Part shown: positions 1 to 15,002 of the stretch, one piece after another | Layout: each line of letters opens with the position of its first letter | How positions within the stretch are numbered: position 1 is the first letter of the stretch | Assembly (NCBI GenBank): GCA_013365325.1 | Contig: JABVXV010000218.1 | Coordinates: 1 to 64,000, forward strand | Length of the DNA: 64,000 nt | Reading direction: 5' to 3' | Source: Dipetalonema caudispina | Taxonomy: Eukaryota > Nematoda > Chromadorea > Rhabditida > Onchocercidae | Program-made: the position numbers and the translations under genes | Notes under the pieces: model-generated | What the model saw: the letters and a program-made list of their open reading frames with translations, nothing else | Databases searched by the model: none | Told to the model about the DNA's origin: nothing

Positions 1-1148
<1,148 letters not shown>

Positions 1149-4100
1149 ATGTTCCGATGTATTTCCGGGATTACCGCTTTAGTGATCATCATAGAAACAA
1201 CAAAAACAGCAAACACGGCACTATCAGAATTATGGCAAAAACGGCGATGTTGGTCATCTGGTAATGGTCAATCCGCTCGTTGGTTTAATCATGGTGAACG
1301 TATCAATCGAGGTTCATTTTTGTTTGATTTTTTGATGAAAGTGATGAGTCGTATTAATTTTAACTATCCTTTTTTAGGCGCCAAAATTATGCTCTTTTTT
1401 CAAATTTTTATAAATTATTTGAAAAGCTGAAAACGCCAGCTTATAAATATGCTATCTTCTAACTTTTCTATTTTCATACGGTAAAAAATACGTACCAATT
1501 CTTTTAAAAGAGATATTGAAATTCCATTTCTAAATCTTCTAAATATGAAGCATTTTTCATCTACTTTTTTTCTTTGATTCCCACTATTTAGCTTTTTTAT
1601 TACTTCATCCTCTATGCTTAAATAGTGACGTATGATTCTGATAAAATCATCATAAATATTAAATTGATTGATTTTTCCAATGAAGTTGTATAAAAGGTAA
1701 ACATTCTTTATCATATACATCGGTCTATGTATTAATTAATCAATTGAAATCATTTTCTATCAGATTCGACATTAAAAACTTATCAACAAGCAATCTGACA
1801 GCTTCGAAACTAATTTCATTAATGCCATCAGATTTTGTGGTACAGCAGAAAAAAAACTTTTATAATTGACTTTATCATTATTGGTGGTTATGCATCGTTT
1901 TTGAGAAAAGGATAAAGATGTTGTAAATTAAACAAAATTAATTCAAATTAATTCATAATCGATAGTCCTGTAGGGACGATATTAGAATATGGATATTATA
2001 GCTTAAGACTTCATTAGCTGTTATCGTAAATTCATGAAGTTTTCCAAATCATTGGTTTGTGTTAATTTGGATATTACAAATCATTTTACTACTTCTGAGA
2101 AGTTGAACATTTGGAGAGTTTGATTTAGACTCATCAGATATTGATTAAAATCTGTCAATAAATTTTTAGGCAAATATTGGTATAAATGTAATAATGGCAT
2201 GTTACAACCACAAGGTTGTTTCTCACCAACCAATGAACAGTTAAATATTGGTGATAAATTTGTGGAAAATGGTTATGAAATAGAATGTATCTTGGATAAA
2301 AATGGTTATTTGCAATTTGCATTTACGGCATGTGTCTCGAAACAAAATAACCGGTACAAGATTGGTGAAACGTGGGAGGATGAACAGGTAAAACTTTAAG
2401 CATGCATGAAATATCAGATAAGATAACGATAATTGCAGTAATGTTTCTGTAATAATTATGAAACACTGATAGCAATCATAATTTATCAGTAAATATAACA
2501 ATAAAGTCGTATTATCAATAGTTTCTGAATTAATCTATGAGTGTTAAAGTAATAACATATTTGTAATTTTTATGCTATATTCTTGAATTAATTCATAATT
2601 AAATTAAATTTTGCATTCTAGCATATGTATTGGTTTGAGTGTAGAGCTGACGGACCATATTTGAGAGTTGAAATTGGCGGTTGCGTAACCCATGATAAAT
2701 CACGTAGAATTAAACTTAATGAAATGTACGACTACGAGGAATACACGTTTGTTTTTCATTTCTCTTCTTAATAATTGAAGTTTTCTTTTTTTTTTTTTTT
2801 CTTTCTTCTTGAAATTCTTTATGAATAAAATTCAACACTGTCAGTTTTTGCAACAACAATAATCAAATGTTTCAGAACGGGATAAGATATCGGCTTAACG
2901 ATATGAATTCAGCACGATTTTAAACTTTATCCTTCTAAATAATAGTTGTTTGGGGTTGAAAAATAAATTTTACAATGAATAATTCATACTTTTAAATTTA
3001 TATTTTCATTGAAATATGAATGAGAAAAGAGAATAGCAAAAGAAATTACACTACCATAACAAATCATACAAAAAAAAAAAACCGTTTTTTTTTTCTTAAA
3101 AATAAGAGTTTTTGAATTTTATGAAATAAAAAATCAAAACTTAAAATGTTTTTTTTGTGAAAAATCTCCTAATGCTTTCTGATGTTTATTATTTCTACTA
3201 AGAAATTTGGGAAGTGCAATATGTAAAGTAATTAAATATTTCAATGATGAATTGTTTAAACTTAATAAATAATCAATAAATATTTAACTAATGATAAGCA
3301 TTTAATTAGCATTATATTTTATACTTTTCAGATATCAGTGTTTGAAGAAATCTAATGGTTCTGTACAAATGTGTTCGGTTGGATGTGTTCATAAAGGAGT
3401 GCGTTATAAAATTGGTGATCAATGGGCGGTTAGTTTTTTTGTTTTCTTTCTTTTTACCGAAGTCAAAGGTTATCTAGAAATTATTGAAAAGATCTATTTA
3501 AAAGGAAGAAATTACTTATATGTTTTTTTTATTCTTTACTATCCATTTGAAGAATATTAATTCAACAGATTTTAATTCATTTCTTCATTCAACTATAATT
3601 CCTATCACTTTTTCTCATCATCAATTATGATTCACTTGAAGCTGTATAATGTGACTGCTCAAAAATCAAATTTTAATGCTACTAATTAATTAATATATCG
3701 CCTTTGATCTGTTCCAAATTCAATCCATTTCAACTTTCGTCTTCCTAACTTTTTGTTTAAACATTTGCCAAAGATAATTTTTACTTTGTAAATGCTCATT
3801 AAATGAAATGAATTAAGTCCACCTATCACACAGCTCAAATCAGTGATTCCTTATCAAATATCGTATCAAATGCTTTTCAATGAACGATTTCGCACTTTGT
3901 TTTTAGAAGAAGCGAATCATTCAAAACTTTTTACTTTCTAATTTTTTCCACTTTAGCAATTTCTCTTTGTTAAGATTTAAAAAAAAAAAAAAGAATTAAG
4001 CGACCATTTAGAATGATTGTTATTTGATTTATATCAAGAGAATTATTTAATTTTACTTGGAAGGATGAATTTGACACTTATTTACTGAATTTCAACAATG

Positions 4101-7100
4101 GGATAGACGGAATGAAATTACTTCATACTTTCATCCTTTTCTATTGACATTAATTTCTAACTTTTTATGAAAGGCGATCAAAAACATAATGATTTGTTGT
4201 CGATATAAGTGTAATGTAAGCCATTCTTTCTTCTGCTTTCTTTTTAATATTTTCATTTCACAGTTGGAAGAAAAAAAGCAACAACGAAATATTAACATTT
4301 ATTGTCATCTTCTTGTTAAAGTAAATTCTATGGAATTAGTTAAATTTCAAAAAATTGGAATGAATAAATCCAACTTACTATACATCAGAAATGCTTGCTA
4401 TTATTTTCTTCATTCACTTTTTAATAATCGATCATATTTGACGTCAGTAATATCGCAAGCAGAAAGTGAATGCATGTGGGTTTTATTACAATGCGATAAG
4501 ACGAATACGTAATTAAGGGAATTACCTAAATTTCTTTTTGGGAAATTTGACTGAATTTTTCTGTAGATACTACGAAAAAACAATTATCAGATTGTTCACT
4601 TCTGGGATCTATTTACTTATTGAAAATTTTCTGAAAATTAATATGCATTTTAACCTCTTCAAAATGAACATTACATAGCTTTTATCTTAAAAAACTATCA
4701 AATTATTTTTAACTGCATTTATAAGCCTTTTTTCAAATCATCGCTTGCAAATAATTTTACATTTTCTACTTGTAAAGATTGGTATAATTAAATCGTAAGT
4801 GAAATTAAAATATTAATTTTTTTTTTGCAAACCAATTTCAAAAATACAATTCTAAAAAATTTTTATTTTCAAACAATAACTTTATCATAAGTGGAAGAAT
4901 ATAAATGCGGTGAAATTGTTGCCATCCTTAATTAAATCACATAGGAAATCAAATTACTTTCTCTTTTGTTCTAATCATCTGTAAGTGTTATTAATTATTG
5001 ATATTACTCATATCAGTAGAACAGTTAAAGAGATGATTGATGTATTGCAAAAAAAGATATTTGAAACAAACAATGAATTATTATAGCTAATTTTTCCTTC
5101 TTATCAAATATTCGAAAGTACTTTTCAACTCAGAAGATTTTGCTTGTTTTATCAGACAAATAATTGATATACCTATCGTAATAAATAAGGTAAAAGTATC
5201 TTATTAGGCATTCTTATTTAATATACGAAATTCATTATCTATTTGTAGAATATCTATTTAATTCATTATTTAATTCTTTTTTATTCCATTATTCTTCTTC
5301 TACATTAAATATTTCAAGTTTCTGGTTGTTAAGTATTATCTTATGGGTACCATTTCTGTTTCACAAGATATACGAATAAAATCGTCAATCGTAGACTGGG
5401 AGATTATGTCTAAGGTATATCACAATTAGCATTTTTATCGGAAAAGTATTTCTAAATCATTATAAAAAGTATTTTTTGAAACTACAATATACAATGTTAA
5501 GTTAATCACAGAAGTTGCGAGTAACAATCAGAATCGGAACTATGATAATTTTGAGTTTGAATTTTACCAGATAAATGAAGATGTAATTTATCGGATTCTT
5601 CAAAGATCGATACTGACAACCTAAAGATTATTATCAAAAGTCGAATATCTGAAGTGAATTTTTCATTTCATTCACTCTATGAGTATTCAAAATGTTTTGG
5701 TTTTCATTTTCACATTTCATCCATAAAATTCAGAAAAATTCATGGGAATTATTTCATTAATATATTCAATTTTAATTTCCTATTATATTTGTTGAAAATC
5801 TCGGAGGAATAAATGTCTAAGAATTTCTAAGAATTTTTATCATATCTTAAATATATTTTGCATGCAAATGTACGTGTACATTATTTTTTCTACACGTGGT
5901 TATGCGTACGTATGCATGCATTTGTATGTGTTTATACGTTTCTGTAAGAATTAACTTGGGTAAAATAAAAAATAAAAGATATTTTGTAATGAACAAAAAT
6001 TTATCTTTCATTTATTTATTTTTTTTTTCACACCTTTCATCTAAATTTTTTTTAAAAATTTTAGTTCTTGTAAAATTAATACTATTACAACTATTAGGAG
6101 ATTGGGCATTGTGCGTCTTCTAAGTGCTGGCGTGATTGAATTCTGACGAGTAGAGTTGAGTAACACGTCGTTTACGATTTCTGACATGTATACTTGAAAC
6201 AATCAATTTGTATGGTTGATTAAACAATTCATAGAATTGAAATTGATATTGCAACAATTTTCTTCAATTTAACAAGCGAGAAATTCAAATGTGATCAATA
6301 CTCACGTGTTGTTTGATGAAAATTGTGCAGAACTGAAAATCGAATTGATTAATGACATAGTTTTTACAAGTTATTCGGTATTTTAATTTCTAAATCCTAT
6401 AAATAAAACATCACAAATCGAAAGCAAAAAACATTTTGTTCTAAGATGGTCATAAAATGAATGATACGATAAATTCACTTTCTTCTCTGTGACAGGTTCA
6501 ATCACCGGAAGAACCGGTATTACTTTTTTTGGTTCAATAATAAATTTCACATTCAAAATTGTTACGATTTCACTTTTACATGAATTCAATGGTACAATTC
6601 GGAAACCCGGAAATGAGTAGGAAATGTTAGTAGTGGAAATGTAAACTTATAGATGGCGAATAAAATTTGAAAATGATATGATTTATTGAGATAAATAACT
6701 GAATGATACGGAATAGATAAGGAGAGGAAAATGTCAACGATTGATAAGTCAACTTAATATTTTGGGAAAAAATTTCTTCGAAAAAAAATAATTAAATGTT
6801 AGAAAAGGTGAAAATATTTGTTGAAATGAGGGAAAAGGGAAAGGAAAAAAAGAACCAAAATAGCCGTAAGGCTGTATGATTTGACGGTAATAGTCATTTT
6901 CACGTACGTTTGATCATTCTTCTGTTGCTCAATGGTAAGATTATGGACTGTTTGTGTAAATTATTTGTTTGAATTTATTCCAAATAATTGTTTTGCTTTA
7001 AATTTATTGAATTTTACCACAAATTGGTACTTCTCACCGTGACAGATCGCAATTAATGAATGTAAATAAATGAAATAACTAATTCGGGATCAGTCGAAAA

Positions 7101-9537
7101 TACCTGTTAGGATAAGTACTGGAAATTTTTGCGTTACTCTTTCTCTCATCTTGTTTCCTTTTTCTTTTATAATTCCTTGAAAGCTCCTCTTCCCTCAAAT
7201 TTTCGATTATGAAATTTGAAGTGAATTTTCCAAATTTTATTTATGTTATTTTATTTTAAAAGTATGAAAAACCTTTTTAATTTTCCATTCGAAGAAAACA
7301 AAAATTGAAAAAGCTGTTTAGAACGGTCAGTTCCAGAAAGTATCACTACGAGGCAAAGGATCTTTGCAAATAGCTGGAAAGTATGTAAGTAATAGTGAGC
7401 GGATAGTGATCATAATAGAAATAATCACTGATATAGTTGACCTTCTACGCTCTGTTTCGTTTTGCAGTTCAGAAAGAAATTTGCCAAAATTTTTTGATTC
7501 ATAATTTAGCACCAACACTTAACATTTTGTGAAGTATTTTGTCGCCCTGAAATTTCCATCGAGTTGATGCCAATTAAAAATGCTCTAAAGGTAAAACGAT
7601 TTAGATAGTTATAATTTTCAATCGTAATTATTTTCAAATTTTAATGAGATTTAATAAAAAGGTTCATTACAGATAGAAAATTTTAATTAGAACTTGTCGA
7701 AAATGACTGAAACTTGGAAGAAGTAATCGTTTTTCACATATTGCCTGATTAAAGAGAACTGGCAGAGATCTTTTAACAGTGTAAAAAGTCAAAAGTAAAA
7801 CTTGCTATTCAATAAATTCAACAAATTGTTTATCACATTTATAAAAATGATAAATTGTATATCGCTCATAAAAAAAATTCAACTTTTAGTTTGGAATTTG
7901 AAAATGGAAATGCGACCGAACTGTATTTACTTCGGCGGAGAGAAAACAAATTGGCTAAATTTGTCACAAAATAAATTTTAGTATCGAAAATTAGAAAAAT
8001 TAAATTTACGGACATTTCGCTAGGTAGAATCTTCAAATCTCCGCAGAATTGTGTTCTCAAAATATTAAGTTAACTTAATAACTTTGTAAAAAATCGATGG
8101 GGTTGAAATTCGAGTATGACCTTTTGCATTTCTTTATGCTGCAACTTTCAGTTTGGGAGGAAAGTACCGGAGTTTGGCAAATTCTCAACTAATTTAATTT
8201 CAGTATAAATTGACATTTTGTTTTCATTTTTGGGAAAATTAATAAATTTCAGGATGGCGATTTTATTTACTACTGCAAAACGAAAAATGGCCGTAGCCAA
8301 AAGATTTGTGTTGGATGTCATTTCAAAAATAAATCGTTATATAATGGGGATCGTTATCATAAAGATGATACAGTGTTTATGTGTGAAATACGACCGAATC
8401 AATACAGACATAAACCGGTTGGCTGTGTTGTACGCGATGCAAAAGGTGAAACCGTAGAGAGAATCGTAGGATGCAGATGGTAAGCTTGGCTTTACTGGAA
8501 AATTTATTTGAAGTTATTTTTCCCGGAAGGAGTAAAATGACTTAATAATATGATTTATCAATTAATCAATAAATCTTGCACAATATTCGTAATACAGTAA
8601 TCATCATTTTATTTGGAAAAAAACGGCTTTTCAAAAAGTTATTTTTAGAGTGAAAAAAAAAAATAAGTGAAAATTAAAACAAGAAAATCAATATCATGTT
8701 TAAAAATTACACTGAATTATCACTTGAAATATACTAGCAAACTTATGATATAAATTTTAAATGACAGATGTTTATCAAACAAATCACAAAAGCAATCATT
8801 TGCAATCAAAAATGCGAATAATATCTGCTGTTATATGTTAATAAAATTATTTAATAAGAAATAAAAGAAAAAATAAAAATTTAATTTACTCAAAATAATT
8901 TAAAATACTACAGGTATCAACAGATAAAAAAATCAAAAGTAGAGCAAACTTGTGTTCTTGAAAATGGTAAAGCAGTGGTTAAAACATTGGGATGTATTTA
9001 TGTTCATGATGGATATGATACATTATTCCTACATCCTGATACCTATACTATTTGGAATCAAAAAATTGATGGTTCAGCAATTGGTGTTATTTGCAGGGTT
9101 TGTTTCTAATTTTTGCATTTCTGTTTTCGGAATAATTTTTCAATTTGCATAGAAATTTCAATTAAATTTAGTGCTAACAGATTTTAGTGCAAAATTATTT
9201 GATTGCTTACAATTACTGAATTAAATTCAACAATTATATGAAAAAAGTAATGAAAGGAATAAAAGAAAAAATTGTGCTATAAAAAATTTTAAATATATTT
9301 GACAAAAATTATTTCGGTTTTTTTTTTTTTTTTTTTTTTTTTTGTTCGGTTCATCATTAAATCATTTTTATAATGGATTGATCGTTGAAAAAATATTTTA
9401 CATCTTGAAAAAATTTCATCTTTTTTTCTCACTTACAGCAATCAAAAAATGATAATGTGCCAAGCTTGGAAACATTCAAAATTGAGGATATTGCAAAAAA
9501 AGTAAATGGATTACGATACGATCAGCCTCGAGGCTAA
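1149..9537 (+). CDS. secreted MIG-18-like cysteine-repeat protein
   Basis: Seven exons join in phase: 1149-1311, 2170-2387, 2622-2746, 3332-3428, 8253-8479, 8914-9097 and 9439-9537 (371 codons with stop, 370 aa). The N-terminus MFRCISGITALVIII resembles a signal peptide; an in-frame ATG at 1128 is an alternative start. The mature part repeats a module of the form G-x-x-x-x-G-x(4-6)-[FY]-x-[YF]-x-C followed by a short Cys-containing tail, for example RGKYWYKC, DEQHMYWFEC, YEEYTYQC and DGDFIYYCK, each followed by GC or AC. This matches the fibronectin type I-like domain named after C. elegans MIG-18, a secreted factor that works with the ADAMTS protease MIG-17 in gonadal cell migration. Intron 4 is about 4.8 kb. 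The family assignment is by recognition of cysteine spacing; the exact orthologue is not established. Confidence 0.72.
3429..8252 (+). other. 4.8-kb intron 4 of the MIG-18-like gene
   Basis: The donor gttagt follows the codon GCG at 3428, and the acceptor aatttcag precedes GATGGC at 8253, with phase preserved. The intron is AT-rich with A- and T-tracts. Several open frames of 60-107 codons on both strands (for example 4189-4512 plus and 6383-6589 minus) have no domain-like pattern or matching splice sites, and I treat them as chance. I see no nested gene. Confidence 0.6.
9323..9343. repeat. poly(T) tract in last intron
   Basis: A homopolymeric run of about 21 T lies in the last intron of the MIG-18-like gene, roughly 95 bases before the final exon acceptor. 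It may be length-variable. Confidence 0.85.
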
Positions 9538-10951
9538 ATAACACAAATGGGATGGATGATAGACATCGACTTGCAACGTTTTGTAAATTAATTATTTTGT
9601 ATATTTTTCATTGTCTCCATTTCAAAATTATAGTATCAACACAGTTAATCAATCGTTTATTGCTAGAAAGACTGAAACGAAAAACGAAAATTCAATGTAG
9701 AAAAAGAAAAATGTTAATTTGCTAATATTCTTCAATTTCAACATTATGAAATTTATTGCTTCTACGCTTCTAAACACTTCTATAAATTGAAATGAAAGAA
9801 TTAAAAAAAAATCAAATTTTTCAAATTAAATTTCATATTATTTCTGAAAAAAAATTTTAAATACGAAAGAATCTAATTAAAAATAGAATGTTCTTTTTTT
9901 CTGTTCCATTATGTTATGCTTTTATGTCAAATGATGAAAAACATTATGTTGCATCAATTAGCAAAATTTTCGGGTAATCTTTACTTTGACAATTTTAAAA
10001 GTTTAAATGATAACCATAATTATTTGCTTCCTACTGTATATCTTCATTGCCGAATCTCCATATTTTTATATTGTACTCTTTTTTTTTTTCATTTACGATC
10101 GGACAAGAAAAGTTAACCCCAGAAGAGGTTGTATTAAGCGATATTACTGAAAGACTGAAATTGCTGAATATTCCAAGTTATTCCAAAAGTTGAATATAGA
10201 ACAGATAAGTTTCTTCGTCATTTACTGGAATGTAATCGATATTTGATTACTATTGATAGTTATCCACATTAAAATAAGCAATTATTTCAACGATTATATG
10301 CATAATGTACCAATGTTGGTATAGATGAATAAAGTATACGCGAATGTTTGCCATTTGTATAGATAGATGAGTAAAATTGATAAAATCTAAATTTTTTTTT
10401 TTTTTTTCAACCAAACAAATTTGTTCAACTTTCCTCTTTTTTTTTTTTTCTTCCTTCAGCTAAAGGCTATTTTTGTAGCTGTACGAAATTGTATGCATGC
10501 ATAAAATTAAGATGAAATTGGCATAAAAGTAATTACACTTTTCGCACTGTTAACATTTGATAACATAACATATAATGGGATTTATTCATAAATAAATGTA
10601 ACTATCACTTTTTACCTAATATTTTTTTGATCAATGATTGATCAATGCCTTTTTTAGACTGAGATAAGATCAGACAAAAAGTAAATTAAAATATTTTGTT
10701 TAACAAGGATCATAAAATTAGGGTGGGTCGTAGAAAAAAAAGTTTTAACAGTCAGTTGCACAAGATAAGTTATCTTTAGGCGATAGATGTAGCAAAGTTC
10801 GAAAGACTTACTGTTTCTTTGAGGTCAAACATTAGCTTCAATAGACGAATAACATCCAGTGATTGTTTGAAGATAGGTAATGGAGTTATTTATTTATTGA
10901 AAATGCAAATTTCATGTGTTGGATTTTCATAGGGCGATGTAATTGCTGGGA
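9538..10951. other. intergenic spacer between convergent genes
   Basis: This spacer holds the 3' flank of the plus-strand MIG-18-like gene and the 3' flank of the minus-strand RING-like gene. It contains poly(T) runs near 10082, 10392 and 10438. I found no open frame here with coding character. Confidence 0.5.
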
Positions 10952-12570
10952 TCAAATATAAGATGAAGTAGAATTTCTACTAATGTGGTTCGTAGAATCA
11001 ACCACGAAATTGAGCATTCCGTTAGTTGATGGAAAACTGCTAATTTTCTTATCACCATATTGCTTCAAGTCAATTTCTTTAAGCTTTGAATCTTTGGCAT
11101 TTTCATCGTAATTGAAGAAAATACGGGATTTATGAAGATTTTGCCTAAAATACCTTCTTGAGATGAATGATTGATGAAATAGAAATGAAAGTAACAATTG
11201 CAGATTCTCCAGGCCCATAATTAATCATAATACTTTAGGGTTCAATGGTATCTATATTTGTTAAAGAACGAGAAGCTAAGATTAGATTGTATGTCTGACC
11301 AAATAATTGAAATAAAGCAGAAGTAAAGATGAAAATATTTTATGTATGCAAATGAATGAAAACAGAAACCCTGGGCCAACAACCCATTGTAGTGTACTAC
11401 GCAGAGATTCTGTGGAACCAATTTCACCGACGGAACGACGTCGACATATTGTTCCCATTGGGCCTTTCTCGAGAATGAGTACTTTGACAAACATCAATTC
11501 TTTTAGACCTTGTTTACCTCTGTTCGATTTTCTCATTGATGAAATTTGTGATGTTTGCGATGAATCCTTCAAAACAGAAGTGATAAAAGGATTGACTTTA
11601 TCAAACGATATAAAGGTAGTCCTAAATTATCAACTAGGATTCCAGATTCTTAGGATTTTGGTGCTCAACGAACTCTAAACTTTATTTTAAATACTCCTCA
11701 GTTTCAACTCCACTTCAATGATACCGAAATTGAGCATGGATTTTATGATGTATTTTTGATACAAAACCATTTTGTAGGGAAAAGGGAAAGAATAGATTGA
11801 AAGTTCCTCATTTCCAAAAATTTTCAGCCCGATACTATAGCTCTTTGCAATCGCTCCACATTATAATCTCTATTTTCATGAAGTGTTGCTATAATTTCGT
11901 TGATTTTATCCTTGTTAATAATCTTTTGGAAATATTTATGTTGCAAGACTGGATCCGGGCAAAGTGCTGCTAAATCAGCCGCAAAACATTCTTGATTGCA
12001 ACATCCTATGGTACCTGAAATCATCAAAGTTCCCACACATGCGTAATATATTGAAGAGTAAAGTAAATTTTAGCGATTCAAATTTATCTCATTTTTCCTG
12101 GAACAGTTATTACCGTCGTTGGAGGAACTTCGAAATTTCAAAGTTAAAATTTTGCCTTACCCTACCTTCAACACTCTAATGACTTATATCGAGAAACTTA
12201 CCGTCGATATTTTTAATCATCGGTGCATTATTGATACACAGCTGACAGATAGCATGTTCACACTGTCCGTGGACCTGAAGTTCCTTCACGGATCGCATCT
12301 TTCCACATGGTCCATCGCAATGGCGAGTTTGCTGACCCGTTAATGGAACTATAAACTGGAAATCAGTTTGATTTCTCCGTTATCATTGATAGTACATTCT
12401 TTCCCTTTTCTGTGGGATAAATAATAATGGAGAAGTGTGAGAGCGGAAACAAATTAAATGAAAGGTCAGAAGTGATCGGACAGAGACCAAAAAGATCGAG
12501 CACATACCTTCAACAGTTGTTTCCGGACTTCGCAACAGTCGTTGTTGTTTTAATTCAGTTCTCGATACTA
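10952..12570 (-). CDS. RING-like zinc-finger protein, 5' end unresolved
   Basis: Five exons on the minus strand join in phase: 12570-12508, 12348-12202, 12014-11836, 11566-11370 and 11144-10952 (about 258 aa plus a missing start). The second and third exons encode a Cys/His cluster: CDGPC, then about 17 residues, then CEHAICQLC, about 16 residues, then GCCNQEC. This fits a RING-type zinc site and suggests an E3 ubiquitin ligase or a protein-binding adaptor, though the first pair is C-x3-C rather than C-x2-C. The later part has a compact block (VKVLILEKGPMG) and a Lys-rich region ending in SSYI. An extra upstream exon 13012-12977 (ALLLLTGSVFI) is phase-compatible but speculative. If the weak donor after ATA at 11836 is not used, the protein stops at 11824 instead. 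Family by Cys spacing only. Confidence 0.6.
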
Positions 12571-13355
12571 CTACAAGCAGGATAATAGTGGATTATATTT
12601 TCGGTACTGTAATCGGAAGCTTAGTGCAAAGCTTCGATTTCAATGCTTATATCTCAACAGATGAAATGGGCAGTGATATTAACTGACTTATCACTCCACA
12701 AAAGCATAAAAATGGAATCATTTCACTGACCAGTGGATACTTTAAAAGAGGATAATTATTTTAGGATTAATGTCCCAAAGTCATATAACATATGGAGAGA
12801 ATGAATTCAGTCAAGCTGGAATATTGGATCATTGCCGTACGATGATCAATCGATCTTCTCAACAAGTGGAATGGGTTTCGTTCTTTTCTTTCCGGTCAAA
12901 AGGGCCACTTCTAATCTTACTTCGATTTAATACATATTTGGTTTGCTTATTAATACATGTTCCGGCTGGTGAATACCTATGAACACTGATCCAGTTAGAA
13001 GTAGCAGAGCATCTGGTAAAAATTTTTTATATCCGCTTTTTTTCTTAATATATATGTATCTTTTTTTGGTAGAAATTTCATATTCGCATACCACTTATGG
13101 GTGATTTTTTGAATTTGGAAGTTGACGTATCGCTGTCGGTAGTCACGTGTTCCTGATTTCTGTACCAACTCAATACGAATGTGTAAAATGGTCTAAATAC
13201 TTTCTAAATGATTAGTGTTTCCTTGTTCTGACCTGAGGAAGTTATTTGAATTCAATGCTTTTCATCGATTAAACAAAAAATATCAGCAAATTGAGGTTGG
13301 AAATCTAAATTGAAATTTTGCTTGAATTTCTGAAGTTTAAATTTCACGAAATAAA

Positions 13356-14251
13356 CTACTGCTTCTCATTAGCTTTGCAAACTGCTTTAAGTGAGCATAA
13401 ATTTGGCTCAATTGGTTCATGAAATTTCTCGCGTATATATTCCGGTACAAAATGTTGAATGCCATCACTTGTTAGCACTAAAAAAATGTGGAAAATTATT
13501 TCAAGCTCAAATTAGCTAAATTTTATTTGAGCATTTGAATTCATTCTTACCAAATTGTTTAGAAAATACTGGACGTGCTCCTTCATCTAAACGTTCCGAT
13601 GATATAGCTTCTTTCGTCGGTGATCTGTACAACGACTTTAGATTATTCTTGAAATCAGGCTTTTTTCTGACAGTTTATTTCTAAGCTATGAAAATATCTG
13701 ACTGTCTTTTTTCTTTTTAAATTATCTTTTCAAATCTTTTCTTAGCATAACTCTCATAATATTTCAAAAGCTCTCCTTCCTCCTTGAATTTACAGTTTGA
13801 AAAACAATTTCGAATGTATCGATGCTAAATAAGTTAGACTGCTTATTGCTAAATTGTTCGTACCTCCAGCAAAAATCAGATGATTCTGACATCGAATGTG
13901 ATGTCATCGTTGCTACCGATGTATAATTCGAAATATTTTTGACAAATTCTCTTCTTTTAAAATTGCTAAAAATATAACCAAGTATTAAAAATTCAAAAAT
14001 TCCTAATATCTCACATTAATCTAAGCGCTACATCGAAAAAAAGAAGATATTTCAAGCTTTTGAGGACTGGAACTTACATACGAGTACCTTTCCTAAAATA
14101 ATTTCAATTCGATAGCTACAGGAAAAAATTAAAACAACCGATTTTTCAATAGTAAACAATGAATTATTGGGAACTGTAACAAATTCAATCATTTTATAGT
14201 GTGAATTTACCTAGCAGGGGTCAACATTTTGACTTGCAACAATTGCGCCAT
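13356..14251 (-). CDS. small unrecognised protein, five-exon model
   Basis: Exons 14251-14211, 14115-14078, 13965-13917, 13666-13551 and 13477-13356 join in phase to give 121 aa from ATG (MAQLLQVKMLTPA) to TAG. The two 3' exons are the best supported, with codon-like sequence across a clean gtaaga donor and tttttag acceptor, reading SKQF-VLTSDGIQHFVPEYI. The C-terminus is LKAVCKANEKQ. I considered a PP2C phosphatase because of the T-S-D-G string, but no other PP2C motif is present, so I give no function. Exon 3 may instead run on to 13862 in another frame, with Ser/Thr-rich sequence. The gene sits between a RING-like gene and an apparent terminal exon pair on the same strand. Confidence 0.42.
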
Positions 14252-14728
14252 TCTTAATTATACTATTTTTCCCTTCAAGTCTAGTACACCAATTCATTTC
14301 AATTTTAAGTTTTTAAGTACTCCTTTAAGTATGCAGAATTTGTTTTTTAAACATGAAAAACGATATTCATTAATGTTAACGCATCCTATCGTCTCGAAGA
14401 AAATCTTGCATTCTCTTCAAAATATCCAGCTACACAGATTCCATACTGTTGGATATCACTGATCATAAAGTAGTTAATGGATCATGCGAGTAAGATATTC
14501 CGAAAATTTGACCTCGTCGAGTTGTAGAAATAATTTACAAGTTAGAGTCATTTTCAGCAATAGTTCAAGAATTTTTGTCAGTAAAAATTTTTAATGAATG
14601 ATGTATTAATTACAAGTCATATAACGAGTATTTTTGCAGAAATATTTCAATAAAAAGAACTGATTTTACAATGATATGAAAAGCGAACCCACAATGGCTT
14701 AATAGAATTTAATTTTGGCATCATGTAG

Positions 14729-15002
14729 TTATGGGTCAGTATTATTTACTCTAGAACTTCTTCCATTTTCAACATATCCTTCAACTCCTTCGTTAACATG
14801 TTTCCATACTTTTGTTCTAACAATTTTTGAGAAAGTCACATTTGCGAAATCTGCAACGATATCATCAGGAATGGGAACATGAGGTATTCATCATATTGGC
14901 TAAAACATTGATTTTAGCAGTAATTTCCTGGCCATACTTTTAGGTGCTGCTGAAACTAACCTATCAGAGCAAGGCGATCGGACACTAATATTGGCTTTTC
15001 GT
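14729..15002 (-). CDS. possible 3' exons of an unrecognised gene
   Basis: A minus-strand exon ending at 14961 (…VSDRLALI, donor gttagt, phase 1) joins in phase to 14850-14729 after acceptor gttgcag, reading DFANVTFSKIVRTKVW and ending …VNNTDP-stop. The joined frame is about 55 residues. No start codon or earlier exon could be fixed, and in-frame stops lie just beyond 15002. It may be the end of a gene whose 5' exons lie upstream, or chance. No family recognised. Confidence 0.22.

Noticed and set aside
4189..4512. A 107-codon frame in intron 4, with RYKCN reminiscent of the MIG-18-like module
   Set aside because: Exon 4 joins directly and in phase to exon 5 with the expected module sequence; this frame has no acceptor in the right phase.
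11346..11678. A 110-codon plus-strand open frame
   Set aside because: The minus strand here carries exon 4 of the RING-like gene with matching phases to its neighbours; the plus frame has no partner exons.
13356..13666. PP2C phosphatase suggested by LTSDGIQHF
   Set aside because: Only one short T-S-D-G string resembles the family; no metal-binding Asp motifs or other PP2C blocks are present.
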